A stretch of DNA of 64,000 nucleotides from Polyodon spathula. Its lineage: Eukaryota > Chordata > Actinopteri > Acipenseriformes > Polyodontidae. Below the pieces are notes generated by a model. It did not search any database. It saw only the letters and a list, made by a program, of their open reading frames with translations, and had not been told where the DNA came from. The position numbers and the translations under genes are program-made. The stretch is from the NCBI RefSeq assembly GCF_017654505.1, contig NC_054535.1:84361785-84425784 (forward strand), in the 5' to 3' direction. Position 1 is the stretch's first letter, and each line of letters opens with the position of its first letter. Positions 1-13,840 of this stretch are shown one piece after another.

Positions 1-3000
1 TGCTTTTATGTATAATATTATATAACACACACACACACTATATACAGCATAAAGCCTCTTATTTCATGAATAATACAAAAATTAAATGGTAAAGTGCCAT
101 CTTTATTACCACAACATACACATTTACTACAGAAGCTTTTAATAGTGGAACACACAGCGGAGTTATATACAGCACAATAGTTTACCTTCAAACAGGATTT
201 ATACCATTGCCTTTTGCCTCAACTGAAACTCAGTACCACTGGTTCTAAACTATGCTATGATTAAAACAATCAACACTCGCTGCTCCTAATTAAATGATGT
301 GCATACAATGCCCCTTTTATCTATTTTGCTAAATAATTAACAAAAGCAAGTTACCAACTGTCAGTACTTTAAAAGCATATTATTGACTTTGCATCTCTAA
401 TCAAATAAATATTTACCACTGTGATTTGCTGAAATTATTTACCTTTCAATATTAATCACAATGAGAAGATAGAGTGCGGGCTAAAACAAATCTTCCAGTC
501 GTCAAGAAACAAATTATAGCGTGGCTGAAAAAATCTTTTCAAACTGACTGTGCAGAGTGGTTTGCCTCTCAAGAGTCCCAGCTGTCATATCAATAACCTG
601 CCTTTTTTATTAATTAATTTCTAAGCATAACTGACCTTGAGATGTCTGCAAAAGCTAAGCAACCTTTTGTATAACGGCGTCCTACTTTATCATGGAGAGA
701 CTTTGTATATGGGAAGTGAACCCTGTCAATTGCCATTGCTGAAATCTGTCTATACCACACTGAAACGATCAATTTTGTAAATGATTGCAATAATCAAGGA
801 AATTGCCTAATTTATAAATCCTTGCATACAGCATTTTAATGGATCCCCTTACTTACTGCTGATGTCCTAAAAGCTAAATGAGTTGTTGTCCTGGCTGTCA
901 CTGTACAGAATGATATGGGTGGTCAACCTTAAATGAAACTAAAGGTCATGGATATCGGAGCATCTGAACATCCAGTGGACAGGCTGCCTTCGCTGCATAG
1001 GGTTATTAACCCTATAACACTGGCCAGCATTTCTGTTGCACTTCATCAGCATCAATGGCATTGAAGTAAATTGGAAAATGTTTAAAAATCAGACCTTTTT
1101 TTTTTTTTTTTTTTTTTAAAGAAGAATCTGGGAAATTGCTTTTCAAAACTGCAGGGTCATGCCAATGTATTTTTTTTTTTTTTTTTATGACAGTGTACTG
1201 TTTCAACATTTTAAATAAAAAAGGGCACCATAAAGTCTTTTAATATACAGTGCCTGGCTGCAAACAGATACAAAAAAAGTTGTAATAACTCTCTAAAATT
1301 AGAAACAGATAGGAAATGGTATAAAAATATCATTTTTAATTTTCTACTAAATACTGATAAAACAACACATAATGAAACTTTTTGAGTTTGTTCTTTTTGT
1401 ATTACATTGAGGAGGGTTTGTGAGCTTTCATGAATAGCAAACCTTAATAATCAAGAACAGCTTAAAACTCCTTGAATGAAGCACCAGTTAAAGTTCTGTA
1501 TATCTGCCCTAGTAAAAAGTTTATGGATTTAAGGGTGGCAAGCCTGACTGGTACACTGGGCTTTTACATAAAGATATTTATTTATTCAATTCAAAGCAGG
1601 ATATATCATATTTACATTCCAGTAGCATCCTGGAGGTGGCAGCACTGATGCAAACTGTTAAAGCACATTGGTAAACTGTATCTACTGTAGCTTTTTTTTT
1701 TTTAAAAAAAGACAAAGGATCCTTCATAATGAATTAAAACAATGTGTTCAATTAAAAAGCCATCACTGGTGCCTTAGTCAACATTTGAGAGTGCTGTCAT
1801 GGGGAACTCCAGATGAACTGAGACGCCAGATATAGTTTACAGGACCTGTGTTATAGTAAACAGTTTTTAATCGAGGCAAAAGATGTGTAAACCTTAAAGA
1901 GTGGAACTAATTCCCCCTGTTGAGGAGACTGCAAGAGCAATCAATGAAACTCTCTGTTTAACGTTCAAAAGCAGCCATTTGAAATCAGTGCAAAAGGCAA
2001 AGTGATGGATTCCATGCAGAAACTATACTGCCTGTCTGGCAGCAACGACGAATAGCACACCTAGTTTACTGTGTTGAGGAAGCACTTCTCTGACAGATTA
2101 CATATCCTTTATCAAAGGATGAAAGCATGCACATGTATTTCTTACTTCTGTAGACAAAACCAAAGAATGCCAGACTGTGAATCCAGCTGATTAGAAAACC
2201 CTGAACAGCAATGACAAGACGACCACCCTGGGGTGGAGAACCAAACGCTGTATATCAGAAGCCTGTACAAATAACCATCTTTCACGCCTAAGATTCTCCT
2301 TCTATCTCATTTCTGATAGCACACTTGATAAATAGTTAGCCTTGTTCTGCTTCCAGAAGCTGACAGGTCCTATCAATGTATTCATTTTTTAATTTATTTC
2401 AATGTAAAGCATTTGGTCAGGTGACTCTTGTGTACTTCGCAACATATTCTTTTTATGAAACAAGTTAGAAAATAGCATACAAAATATTCTACAGTCTTCA
2501 GAGTGAATTTTCATTGCTACTTTGTAATGTAAAGTTTGACCACTAAGTGAACAACCATGTTTTATAAAAAAAAAAAATATTTCACTCAGTTTCTCGTGTT
2601 GTAATTTTCAATATATGTTATACATGGGGATTAGCTTTTAGCCAACAGCACATAAATAATGTATACTGAAGTTTTGTCACTATACAAACATTTGTGTGTG
2701 TGTGTGTGTGTTTGTCCTTCATGAAGTCATTTGTTACACAATTAAAGTAAACCATTTGGTAGTACGTGAGAGTTGGATTTCCAATGCTTTTCAATGACAG
2801 GTAAAGCTGAAGTGAACCTGCATTTAGTCACCAGTGCAAGTAAATGTAAATTACAGTCAGGGAGTTTCTTGTCTTCATGTTTGCTTTTCCTATTACTGGT
2901 ACTAAGAGATTGCAACTCTTACTCAAACCTTCAGCAATTGATTCCAGCCAATAGTGTCTTGTCAGTGCTTTACTTACTGCTCAATCTCACTAACCTGACA

Positions 3001-5140
3001 TTTATGGTGCACTGATTGGCCCCTGTCAGAGATGGTGGTTGTAAATTCACTTTGAAAAGCTTTGTGTTAACAGCCAGGCTCTGAGGAGAGCATGTACAGG
3101 CTGGCTGACAATTGCTTGACCCTCTGCCCTTATTACAGTGAGTAAATCAGACTTTGAGCCATTAGACTGGAGCCTGAGGACTACGCCAAAAGGATTGTCA
3201 TGACTAAAGGTCAACCTCTGTCACACATCTGCAACAATTTGGATAATGGAATTCTGTAACTTATCTAACGAAACACTTAAAAGCAATGTACAAATTATGC
3301 TTGCATAGACTGCTACAGAAGTAAGATATGCTAAATATCTACTGCTGTGTCAGCTACACCATGGCTCATACAGGATACTGCACCTACACAGGTGATTCAA
3401 GCAAGGGGAAAAAAACTCTCAGAATTACAAGTAACGTATTTAGTTTAAAAAGATAAACTACTACTGAATTTAATATTGTTATTAAACATTCCAAATAAAA
3501 AAATACACAAATTGATCAAATAAAACATGTTGGTATAGCTTTAATTTAAAACCTGAGCTAGGCTTAAAGCCACAGTTTGAGCCAAGTCTCTTCACCCCTT
3601 ATTTCTCCCCAGTTCAACTTTATGTGAAAAACACTCCATTGTAAACAGGGTGTTTGGTCCTCCTATATAAATGTATCATTGCAGTGGTTTGTGGTTGAAT
3701 GGTTTCTATAGAGAGCAGAAACAAAATGAAAAAATGAACTAGCTAATAAGGGATTCTGAGAACTACTTTCCTTCAGAATTAAAAAAATAATAATCTGCAG
3801 AGAATTACAGTTTGAGAGCAAATTGTCTTCTCTTAAAAGAATGATCTACAGAAAGCCAGCCATCTAAAGTTATAGTATATAGATAAAGCTGAAAAAGAGA
3901 CCAATCTGTGTTATTATGGTAATGAAATGCATCTTTACATTCCCATTGTTTTGCCAACTGACAGAGAAGGTAAGTGATGTGAATTTCTCTGCACATTACA
4001 CTGTGTACATGAGCTGTACAAATGAGAGAGGGGGGCAGGGGTGGACATCTGTCCATCTGAGTCATTATCTTTCACCCTTCAGCATGTTGGCAATGTCAAG
4101 CACAACAACCCACAATAAGGATGTTGGACAACCTGCAAAAAAAAATGTGTTGGCAGCACTACAGACAGTTTGCAAAGACATAGAGTAACTGTATAAAAAA
4201 AAATTTAAAAAAAAAGATTAAAAGATTTCTGCTAGCAGTTTTAATGAGGAAATGGTTAAAGTCTTTACAGTTTACAAGAGAGCTCTGTAATAAAATGTTC
4301 GGGTCAGGCTAAAAACAACAGTTCTCAACAAACAAACACAATAATTCATTCCAGGTCAGATGGGGTGGGGGGGTTCACATGAAAAAAAAAACCCAAACTT
4401 AAAGAAACAGGAAACAAAAGCACAACTATTTTGTTTTAGAGCTGACTGAACATGCCACAGAGCCCGGGTTTATTCCAAGGGTAATAAGCATGGCATGCAT
4501 TTCAAATGCATGACATGCTTTAAAATAGCTACCAAATAGTCTAGAAAAAGTAGATGATGGATGGTCTGAGAAACTTGAATTTAACTTTAATCGAACCATG
4601 GTATGAGCATAATTGTATCCCCTTGAGCTGCATGCTATCATGGGGATCGCGACTCCAGTGACCCTTTCAATGTTTGATAAGGCATCTTGAAGTGTTTGTT
4701 GGTAATGGCAGACTACGTATATATTTAAGCATGCCGTGGCTTTTTTGTCACCATTATATTGCATAACTTAAATTTAAATACAAAACTAATTTCTTTGTTT
4801 CCAATTATTTTCATGTAAAATACAAATACATCTCTCACATTAATAGTGTTATTTAGGCCTGACTGAAGCTGTGTTAGTGGGCCAGGACTGGATATTAGTT
4901 TGGAGTATATCAATAGTTTAACACATTATTATCTCTATAAAATCACAACAGCTCACATATTTGGCATTTAGGTAATAAGTTATCTAAAAACAAACTATGA
5001 AAAATGCCTGATTTTGTTTTCCTGTTACCTTTATTGTAATAGTTTTTTTTTTTTTTTTCCACAAGCATATGACAAGAACAAACATTCTGTGAAGGGAAGA
5101 AACACAAGAGGAGACCAAAGACAAGCCATTTCTCAAGGTA

Positions 5141-5475
5141 GAATCCTAAGTACATGTGTGATTGTCAGTGATTTCTCATGTTAGCGTTCCAAAGGCAGGT
5201 ATACTTGTCAATGGTTTATCAGTAAAGAATTCAAAGGACAGTTATATTTGCTAACAGTTTCTCCGTGCTGAAATTTAAGGTGAAAAAATAAATTCAGAAG
5301 AGAATTCTAAGGATCTGTCAGCAGTTCCTCACAGCTGAACTTTAAGAGCAGCTTTACTTGCTGGCAGTTTCTCAGAGAGCTCCAAGGACATGTACGCTTG
5401 TTGCATTTTCAGAAGAGAATTCTAAGGGCAAAGTATAGTTGTCCACAGCTTCTTTGAAACAGTACACTTGTCTAT
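5141..5475. repeat. Degenerate ~37-45 bp tandem satellite
   Basis: About seven diverged units follow one another, each built like CTAAGGACAG, then TATACTTGTCA, then CAGTTTCTC. Examples start near 5,144, 5,188, 5,229, 5,303, 5,345, 5,380 and 5,417. The units are too diverged to be a recent expansion. A single related copy sits at about 20,931-20,970, in the PRDM6-PPIC intergenic region, so the family is dispersed and not purely local. I do not recognise it as a named satellite. Confidence 0.55.
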
Positions 5476-6638
5476 AGAGCAGGTTTAATAAGAAGGTAAC
5501 AATTAACTCAACATTATAAGCGAGATAACATTAGCTACACGGTTACATTTTCTGGTATCTGCTGAACATAAAATATGTATATGTATGTTTTTAAACTGGC
5601 AAACTGTTATAACCTGGCCTGTGCAATTTCTCAGACCTCTAGAATTCTCCCTGAATTTTCATGTACACTGTGTACATTCCTCCAGTCTAGTCTTATTATG
5701 ATCTGATGTTAAACAGAAAACGGGGAAAACCTTGAGCAGCCAGATTCATTATCCCTGAGGGAAAGAGTTCATTAATAACAAAGATAATATTTTTATTTAT
5801 GTTATGCTCATGCAGGCTTTTTTTGTGAACCTTTATTAGAAGGCACATTAATGGATAAATGATCTTTATCTATGTGATACTAACAGCACTGAATTGCTGA
5901 GAAAGTTTCTGTTTTCTTTAAAGAGCCATTACAGGATGATTGCTGCCATTACTTCAACTTGAAAAATACCAGAAATCTTTAACACTTTTTGTTATTGGAA
6001 GAAAAATGTTAATGCTGCCAAAAAGAATATGCTTAGCTGATCATACTTGCTATGATCCTTTTCAAAAACAAAATTGTTGCTGTCTTGTACATGCTTTCTT
6101 ACACAACAAACCCAGATGAAATGGGCCATGAAATAACTTAAATGACTAATTGCGTGGCTTTCTGAATCAGTGAACCAATGTTAAACATGTCAGCTCCACA
6201 CTCGCTCATGCCAAATAAAAAGAATTATGATGGCCTCTGGCCTGGACAGTTTATCATTTCCCATGAACACCCACAGGTGTCAAGACATGTGAGGTTATGG
6301 AATAGCATCTGATACACTTGAAGCTGATGTAAAGTGAAGTGTGCAGATTACATCCAAAGCAAGCAAGAGGCTCACCTGCAGAACAAGATGGGATTGTTTG
6401 TGTGACTGTGGGCTCAAATTTAAATGTTATGCGAGTTCTAAACATCTGAAAAAAAAGTTTTAAATCTATAAAGACTTTATTTATGGATTTGTGTATGTAC
6501 AGTACTTATCAGTTTAAAATAATAGAACGTGTTACAGAAGTCTCCATAAAAATCTAAAAATCACCTCTTCAACATTTATTTTTTTACATTTGCAAATAAA
6601 CAGATATCTGAAAGCTAAACTGAATTATATATACTCAT

Positions 6639-6640
<2 letters not shown>

Positions 6641-6728
<88 letters not shown>

Positions 6729-6750
6729 TATATGTATATATATATATGTA
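6641..6750. repeat. Compound (CA)n(TA)n(CA)n(TA)n microsatellite
   Basis: A run of CA dinucleotides, a run of TA, a second CA run and a second TA run with TG interruptions. It lies in a PRDM6 intron. Open frames read through it are artefacts of the repeat. Confidence 0.95.
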
Positions 6751-7366
6751 TGTTATTTACTGGATTGTTATAAAGCAAGTTAGTTGCTTTGCAAATGCTG
6801 CATTCTGCTGTTTAATGCTCTCTGAAATTAACCATTCTTTGAGACAAATGTTGCCCTGATTAAGTAGTTAATAGAGTAACTCTTAAAGGTCTCAGCTATA
6901 GAAGCTATTTTTTTAAGAAGCTAAAAGAAGAGAATGAACTGTCCATTCATTCTTACAAGTACATAGATTTGACACATTTTTTCTTTTCTATTTGTATATT
7001 TTCTTGGGAAGTATATTCGGCAAAAAAAGTAAGCTTTTGCATAGACAATAATGGTTGTTGTGAGCAACTCTGAATATTAATTCACAGACAGATACAATCA
7101 ACATGACATCACTTGTCTAAAGTGATACTGCATGAAAAAAGGGGGATAAAACTATTTCAATTAGGGATTTAATATGAGCCATGGAACCTCTTCACATTTT
7201 TAAAACAGTCCTTGAAGAAATTGTTGTATATCTGAAGTGAACCTCAGCTTCAAGGGGGGTTTCAAGCAGCATCCCTTTAGCCAGCAGTCTGTGTTGCTAA
7301 GGCAGAGGGTTGATGTCATGCACTGATACAGCTGGAATACTAAAGAAATAGATCTCAAAGACCTAC

Positions 7367-7674
7367 CTCCCACAAGTGTCGCGAGTTCCTCCCAACTCCA
7401 GGTTTGGGTTTGTCCAGCAGCAGTGGAACTCCCTGAAAGGGACCAATCCATGTGCCCTGCGGGATCCTCTGTGCTGCACAAATTCCATATCCCAGTCCTG
7501 GCACGGTGCTGGTGCAGAGGCACACTTCCCTGGGAAGATCCCGCAGCCACTCGGGGATCTCTGGTGGGGGGACGGAGGCAGCCGAGCTGCTTGTTCCCAC
7601 CAGTCTCCGCAATGAGTGCAGGGGGCCATGCATGGGGCACTCACCATTCCGGTTATCAACACACATGTCACAAC
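7367..7674 (-). CDS. prdm6: PRDM6 coding exon: Cys-rich linker and start of PR/SET domain
   Basis: PRDM6 is a PR/SET-domain zinc-finger transcriptional repressor acting in the nucleus, known for roles in vascular smooth muscle and neural precursors. On the minus strand a good acceptor (ctgcag) precedes an exon that opens with [17 protein letters not shown]. It continues with [20 protein letters not shown] and [11 protein letters not shown], both hallmarks of the PRDM6 PR/SET start, and ends at GAG|gtaggt. The 308-nt exon is open throughout. Its first two bases complete the Arg codon begun by the exon at 12,232-12,703, giving the PRDM6-like junction NNR-CDMC. The stretch just before the donor ([21 protein letters not shown]) differs most from mammals. 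The rest of the SET domain and the zinc fingers are outside the window. Confidence 0.93.
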
Positions 7675-8013
7675 CTGCAGTGGAAACACAGAGGATGAGA
7701 TCAGGCCCCCCTAAACTGAACCTGGGATTGTAAAAATCAATCAGTCAATCAATAGAAACAATTAACCATCATTTAAACCTTATGTCACTACAGTCCTTGT
7801 TGTGTTTGATTTTTTTTTTTTAATTCCAAGTGTAAAATCCCAGAAGAGGTCTGGTGGCCAGTTTGTTTGCTGGGCTTGTTTTTTTTTTTTTAAAGCCCAA
7901 CACCCATTAGAAACTTTTGAAATTGATTCAGGAGTTGTCATGTACTGTGGCTGTTTCTTAGATGTACTGTATACAGAAAAAAAATCTGAACCAGACTACT
8001 AACTTCCAAAACT

Positions 8014-8014
8014 A

Positions 8015-8086
<72 letters not shown>

Positions 8087-8087
8087 G
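8014..8087. repeat. (ATT)n microsatellite
   Basis: About 24 perfect trinucleotide repeats in a PRDM6 intron. Confidence 0.95.
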
Positions 8088-9006
8088 AATTGAGTGGCAG
8101 TATTAACTCATCACATGAAATAATCATTAACCTGTAGATAATTACGTTTTTAATTTAGATATACGATCATTCAAATAAGCCACTTTTGTAAGTCCAAAAA
8201 GAAACAATTATCATCTGAAATATTGACTTTAAAACAATACATAATCTATATTTTTCATAACATTAGGGGCCATACATACACATTTTTGATCCGAGGTGAT
8301 AATAAAAAGTGTTTTGAGAATGTAGTTTTACTGTATTGCCCGAAATGTAAGGTTGATAAGAGACAACCCCTTGCAGAGATGTGCACTGTTGCTTTTTTTT
8401 AAGCTTCAATGGGGCTTGTTTGCGAAATGGTGTATGTGCGTGTTCGAATTTTGCAGAACAGCTTTATTGTACATTCTTTAATTTATGTTTTATTCACTTT
8501 TCATGCCATTGAAATATTTCGTTTTGTGTAATGAGACTGAACTGTATCTGCAGTGAGTAGCCTGTACAAATTAAAACTTGTGAGTTAATTACTAAGATAA
8601 GGCGAAAGAAAAGTATATACTGAACACCGCAAACCAACGTTTCATTTATAGCGAAATTGTGGATTTGTGATGGAGATTGTTGAAAATCCATTCACCAAAT
8701 TATTTGAAAATGTATAAGACTTACAAAATCACTGAACTCCTGAGGACTTCTATAGGCATGTGAGTTGTTGCACAAAACGCGTTAGAACCTCGTTGGGCTG
8801 TGCCTAATGTAAATTTGCTCGAGGAATTCATAAACCGTTTCTTGAAAAAGTTAATAAATGTGGAGAAAGGCGAACGTCGTCTCTCTCCTGTTTTTACATT
8901 TTACATTTTGTTTAACTTAAAATCAGAAAAAGACAGTATTACGCATATGCAAAAACATTTGGAACCGATTAATTTATTTTATAACTTAATTTAAAACATA
9001 TTCCTG

Positions 9007-9008
<2 letters not shown>

Positions 9009-9069
<61 letters not shown>
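9009..9069. repeat. (AAT)n microsatellite
   Basis: About 20 AAT units with one interruption (TAAATAA), in a PRDM6 intron. Confidence 0.95.
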
Positions 9070-10332
9070 GGACACTTGAAAAGGCTTATGTATCTGGAAA
9101 TTAACAGGCGACGCGCAACTTGTGTAGCTTTAAAATTGTGACCTGCACTAACCTAAAAGATTCGCTATACAAAATTAGGTGTTCGTTTCTGTAAAGGGGC
9201 ATCTCTTTAAGTAACCAAACTAGTTAGGAGACAATTTACAAAATTCAGGGTAGAATTTCAGAATGTACAAAGAAAGAAAGCTTAACTTACAATGCAACTT
9301 AAGCCAATCAATACATTGTCATCTCATCAGCCTTTAGCGTTGAAAACATGTTCCATTTGTAGGACAAAGCTACCGTGAATTTAAAATAATAATAATAATA
9401 ATAATAATAATGATAATAGACAGGGGTGACCAGAGATATAAAAGTCAACTGCGAGGCTGTTTTGACTCTAGTTGTCAACCCATGTGAACACGATTCTGTC
9501 CATAATCATAAAATGTCCTTTTTACATCTTCAATAGTGTAGTATATTTTGTATCTTGCGTTTTATCCCCCTTTTTTTCCATACAACAAGTATGCGGTCCA
9601 ATTCCAATTTAATTCCAATCTGCTTTGCTTGAAGTAAAAAAAAAAAAAAAAAAAAAAAAAACACAACTTCTAATATTAAAGTTGTGTTTTAAAATGGGGG
9701 ATCTGAAAAACTTTACATGCATTCTAATTTCTGTTTTGTTTTGTTTTTTTTTAAATAATAATTTTAAGTATAAGAACTCATTAAATCGTGATGTTAATCA
9801 CACAGGGAGGTGTGGTTACTTCAACAGCATTTCTATCTCCGTGTTATACAATAAGAATGTTGGTCACTATGTTACTTGCTACATTATCCACTTTGCTCTG
9901 TATGAAAGCCAACATTAGTGTACAGAACTGCATGTTAATCACCATAGACTACAAAACGTCATTCCAATAAACTCCACGCGATTCCGTGTCTTATAGGTGA
10001 TAGTATTAGTATGTCTTCTTCAGACACTGTGGTTGTATTGTAAATGACTCAGATTTGTTTGAAATATGAGTAAGAGAATATTGTGTGTAGATAAAGCAGT
10101 CCCTTGTCCCCCAGAGACCCCCGTATACCATGTAGAGATGATGAATAGGGGCCGGTGAAGAAGATCGATTCCTGATCCACACTCACTCCACTCTCTTCTA
10201 CAAAACTATACGGCAATTAATTGTGGCTTGTCCCCTCATCCTTCATCTCCTTGTGGCACATATCGATGGAGATTACTGCTGATGGACCATTTTATCACCT
10301 TAAATAAACAGTCACCTCCTTTAACATACAGT

Positions 10333-10424
<92 letters not shown>
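10333..10424. repeat. (TA)n microsatellite
   Basis: Roughly 46 uninterrupted TA units. The open frames of alternating Tyr and Ile on both strands are repeat artefacts. Confidence 0.97.
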
Positions 10425-10428
<4 letters not shown>

Positions 10429-10671
10429 TGTCGGTATATCGACATTTATTGAAGTAGTATAAAAAATGTAAGAAGCTGTAAATCGACAAATCACAAGTCC
10501 TTATGTATAAGGAATACAACCCGATCACGGGAATAGATTATTCGAACATGACCTGTATTATAACGAATTCCATATCCGATATATAGGCTAATATTATTCT
10601 ACAAGGCGTTACCCATTCTACAAACAAGCCCCTTTACTCCTCAATACATTTGCCAAAATACAAAGAAATGC

Positions 10672-10691
10672 TATTATTATTATTATTATTA

Positions 10692-10726
<35 letters not shown>

Positions 10727-10805
10727 GTGCATTAATCATTTGAGCTTTTCAAATACTAAATGATTAAAACATGACGGATTCTTAATTGTGACAGGTATTG
10801 GTTTC

Positions 10806-10838
<33 letters not shown>
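10672..10838. repeat. (ATT)n tract followed by poly-T
   Basis: An ATT tract at 10,672-10,727 and, 80 bp later, an approximately 30-base T run at 10,808-10,838. The T run could be the tail of a minus-strand retroposon, but nothing recognisable adjoins it. Confidence 0.85.
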
Positions 10839-10842
<4 letters not shown>

Positions 10843-12231
10843 TCAATAAGATATATCTAAAATTATTCTAAACTGTTTTACATGTTCTTGGACCGTATCC
10901 ACAGTAATCTATCACAAACTGGTTCAATTTGCAGCCTCCATTTTTGGGGCGGGATATACCGAAATGTCCGTGCAGTATGCTGTTCATATGTTTCGGGTTT
11001 ATTGGGGCACATGATTCAAATCATTTCTGTCCCATGCAGGATGCACATGAATGTAATTTCTTTTAAGGGAGTCTGTATGTACATTTTACCACTTCGTAAC
11101 ATTTGCACCCGATCCAAATGTGCATTATCACGTAATATGATGAGGTAATAATCACATTTTTGTTCATTATGTAACTTATTGGGATAGTTAAGTTTTCATA
11201 TTAAAAATATTAGTCAAACACGTTTCTTCTTTTGATTAAACAAATCATACATGTAATAAGGCCAAGCCAATGTGTTGTCTCCTTTTGATAAATGTGCTTA
11301 TATAGCTGTATCTTTCATCTATATCCAGCTTTGCTCATAATTCTGTTATGTTTCTTGGTTTTGCTATTAATTAATTTATTTATATTTTTTTACTTCTTTG
11401 AATATCGGTAAAATTAAAGTCGGGGTCACCTACTGTTTTTCGGTAAGTGTTAGTAGATTTGCCATACAAAAGGACTACTGCTGACGTATACGGTAAAAAG
11501 CATTGCTGCAAGTATGTTATGTTATGGGATGTAACAGTTTATATTGATTTATAATCTATGACAGTTCATTGTGCAATGTAATTTACAGATCTATCTACAT
11601 AGTTTATGTATTAATTTGGTATCTCATATACTCAACATTAAAAACCCACAGCGTATATCATACACAAAGCATTAGATTTTAAGTGAAAGTACACCTTTAA
11701 GACTGATATATTTTGACACTGTTCTCCACAGTAAACCTTGATATACCAAGATCTTTTCTAGTTAGGCAGTTTAAAGTTTGAGCACTGAAAGGTGATTTGT
11801 GTGTTTAAGAAAAGGCAAATGTATAGTTTTTTTTTTTTTGTTTTTTTTTACTAGAAATGAAAAAAACGTTTTTTTTTTTTTCCTTTTTGTTAAACCACCA
11901 AGTTTTGTATTGTATTTTAGTATAACATCTTCTTAGTAAGTTTAATAAAATGTTTATAACAGAGATTAAACACCAACAAGGCGAAGCGTACAGTGTACTA
12001 TCGTGCCATGTCACCTTAGTAGGGCCTACTTCTGTAATTGCTAAGCGCCAATGAAATTGCGCAATGACTGACTTCCTTTCCAACTTTACCTCTGCACGTA
12101 ACAGATATGCATCATCAAACACATCACCGATAAGGAAAGAGTATAAATAAATATAAACCTGGTACCCAGCTGTAAAGAAACAAAGATATTGTCCCCCATT
12201 GGTAACTTCAAAATATATACCCTGTACGTAC

Positions 12232-12703
12232 GGTTATTTGGGTCGCTGGTGTGATTGTTCAAAGGAATAATTTCCATTCTCTGCTGTCCATAGAGGTAGT
12301 AGTCTAACTCCTCGGGGGTGAATTTAATTCTTGGTCCTCTGTCGTTTTTACACTGGGAAAATGAATACAGCTCTTTGCTTTGACCGCCGAGTACCGATGT
12401 GGGGATTTCGGGGCACTGCGAGTGTCCAAAAAGTGCAATCTGGGGCACAGACAACTGGGTTAACCCTGCTAACGAGGAGGATGAGCAGGATGACGATGAT
12501 GGGGTTGAGGCGGAGGAGGAGGAGATGGAAGTCGGGTGCTGGCGGAGACTTTCTACCGGGAGATCTGCTCTCTCGTGGGGCTGCAGCTGACTCAGGGCTC
12601 CGGTCTTTAGTTGGCTTTGCGGGAAAAGCTGCTGCCAGTGCTGAATGTAGACTGGATCTACCTTCAAGAAAGCAGATCCGCTGGGGTCACCGGGCTTCAG
12701 CAT
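12232..12703 (-). CDS. prdm6: PRDM6 first coding exon (N-terminus)
   Basis: The minus-strand ATG at 12,703-12,701 begins MLKPGDPSGSAFLKVDP, the characteristic PRDM6 N-terminus. It is followed by the conserved IQHWQQLFP segment, a Ser/Thr-rich low-complexity stretch (about residues 55-75), then FTPEELDYYLYGQQRMEIIP and NHTSDPNN before the donor gtacgt. The exon gives 157 codons plus one base, and that C completes Arg with GT of the next exon. Mammalian PRDM6 is richer in Ala and Pro in the middle. Here that region is shorter and Ser-rich, as expected for a low-complexity segment. A possible acceptor (tttagccccag) lies six bases before the ATG, so a noncoding first exon further right is likely. 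The TTG two codons upstream is not used as a start in vertebrates. Confidence 0.93.
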
Positions 12704-13840
12704 CTCCAACTGGGGCTAAAGTGCACAGAATAAGGGTCGTGTTTATTCATTTATTTTCAGAAATGTTGCTCAAGAAAGAAAAAAAACAAAAACATTACTA
12801 TAGTCCTGCAGCTAAACATATCCTGTATAATTGCAGTACCATTCCGTTCTGGTGTTTTATGTTTGGGGAGACACATCTTCATCTATCCGTGGTATGCTAT
12901 TAAATGAACAAGTGTATGAAAGTTTAACCGCACTGCAAAAAGTCTGTGAACATACACCCGTAAATCCTTGCAATATTAACTTGGGTGGACAGTATATGAA
13001 AATATTGCTTACACAATCTAAAAGTATGGAATTACTTTCCTTGAAGCTATCCAAAAATAATACAATAGTATCAACATGCTCTCAATCTAAGACAAATATT
13101 GTTGGAATAACATTGGTTACTTTACTTTGTGAGTCAAGCATATCATTCTGATAGCCGATTTATTTCTGTTTAATACTTCCTATGTTTTAGAATGGCAAAA
13201 ACGCTACATTTGTTTTGCTGAGCAATTTCTTACACTGATGATGAGTGCGATAATTTCTCCTATTTTAGGTAACATGCGTAGCATTCCGTATATAAATAGA
13301 CTTACCCAGTTTATTCAAAAATATGTATTTTCCTCGTCACTCACAATGGCTCCGGAGTGAATATTCCAGATCCTTAAATCATAATCCCTTTGTTTATGGG
13401 ATATGAGGTGTTCTCTAGTCAAGCTCCAAGTCCGAGTGTACAATATCTGTGCTTCCCCTCTTCTCGCTTGCTCTCTGATCACTAGTAGGCTTGAGAGAGG
13501 GCACGTGGGCTTTACGACAGCACACAACACAAGGGATGGGGGAGTTAACACTGGATCAAAAATACAACCTAACATCTGTCTCCACCATTGCGATAGTGTT
13601 TGGGTTTTTAAAAAGAGCTCACGGCACTTGAGATTGACAATTCAGATCACTGTCATGACCTAATGACGCATATAGAAGGATTTCTTTTTGTCTTATTATT
13701 GGTATTTATTTATTTATTTTTAGCTGTCGAGGTCATTAAAATGACGCTCAATAACGTTGTCATGTAATTGTTCTGAAGAGACAAAGGTGACTTCGTATGT
13801 ATATTAGTACAAAAGTACAGTTTTCACTTTTTTTGTGAAA

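Larger units (their letters stand above)
1..7366 (-). other. prdm6: PRDM6 intron downstream of the PR/SET-start exon (no further exon found)
   Basis: This AT-rich stretch lies on the 3' side of the PRDM6 exon at 7,367-7,674. I looked on the minus strand for the rest of the PR/SET domain and the C2H2 zinc fingers and found neither, so those exons should lie beyond the left edge. Short open frames here have no recognisable domains. Contents are simple repeats (poly-T near 1,098, CA/TA at 6,641-6,750) and a degenerate tandem satellite at 5,141-5,475. Confidence 0.6.
7675..12231 (-). other. prdm6: PRDM6 intron between the first two coding exons
   Basis: No protein domain is recognisable in this 4.6-kb intron. 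It carries (ATT)n at 8,014-8,087 and 10,672-10,727, (AAT)n at 9,009-9,069 and 9,385-9,417, a long TA array at 10,333-10,424, and poly-T at 10,808-10,838. The donor is gtacgt on the right and the acceptor ctgcag on the left. Confidence 0.8.

Noticed and set aside
7200..7698. Several overlapping frames around 7,200-7,700
   Set aside because: Only the minus-strand frame through 7,367-7,674 matches PRDM6. The others are shadows of the same G+C-rich exon.
10228..10528. Open frames of alternating Tyr and Ile on both strands
   Set aside because: Translation of a (TA)n microsatellite. The same applies at 6,590-6,859, 22,097-22,168, 31,084-31,275, 41,495-41,680 and 58,523-58,753.
12331..12903. 190-codon plus-strand open frame
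   Set aside because: It is the antisense of the PRDM6 first coding exon. The acidic run is the complement of the Ser-rich stretch.
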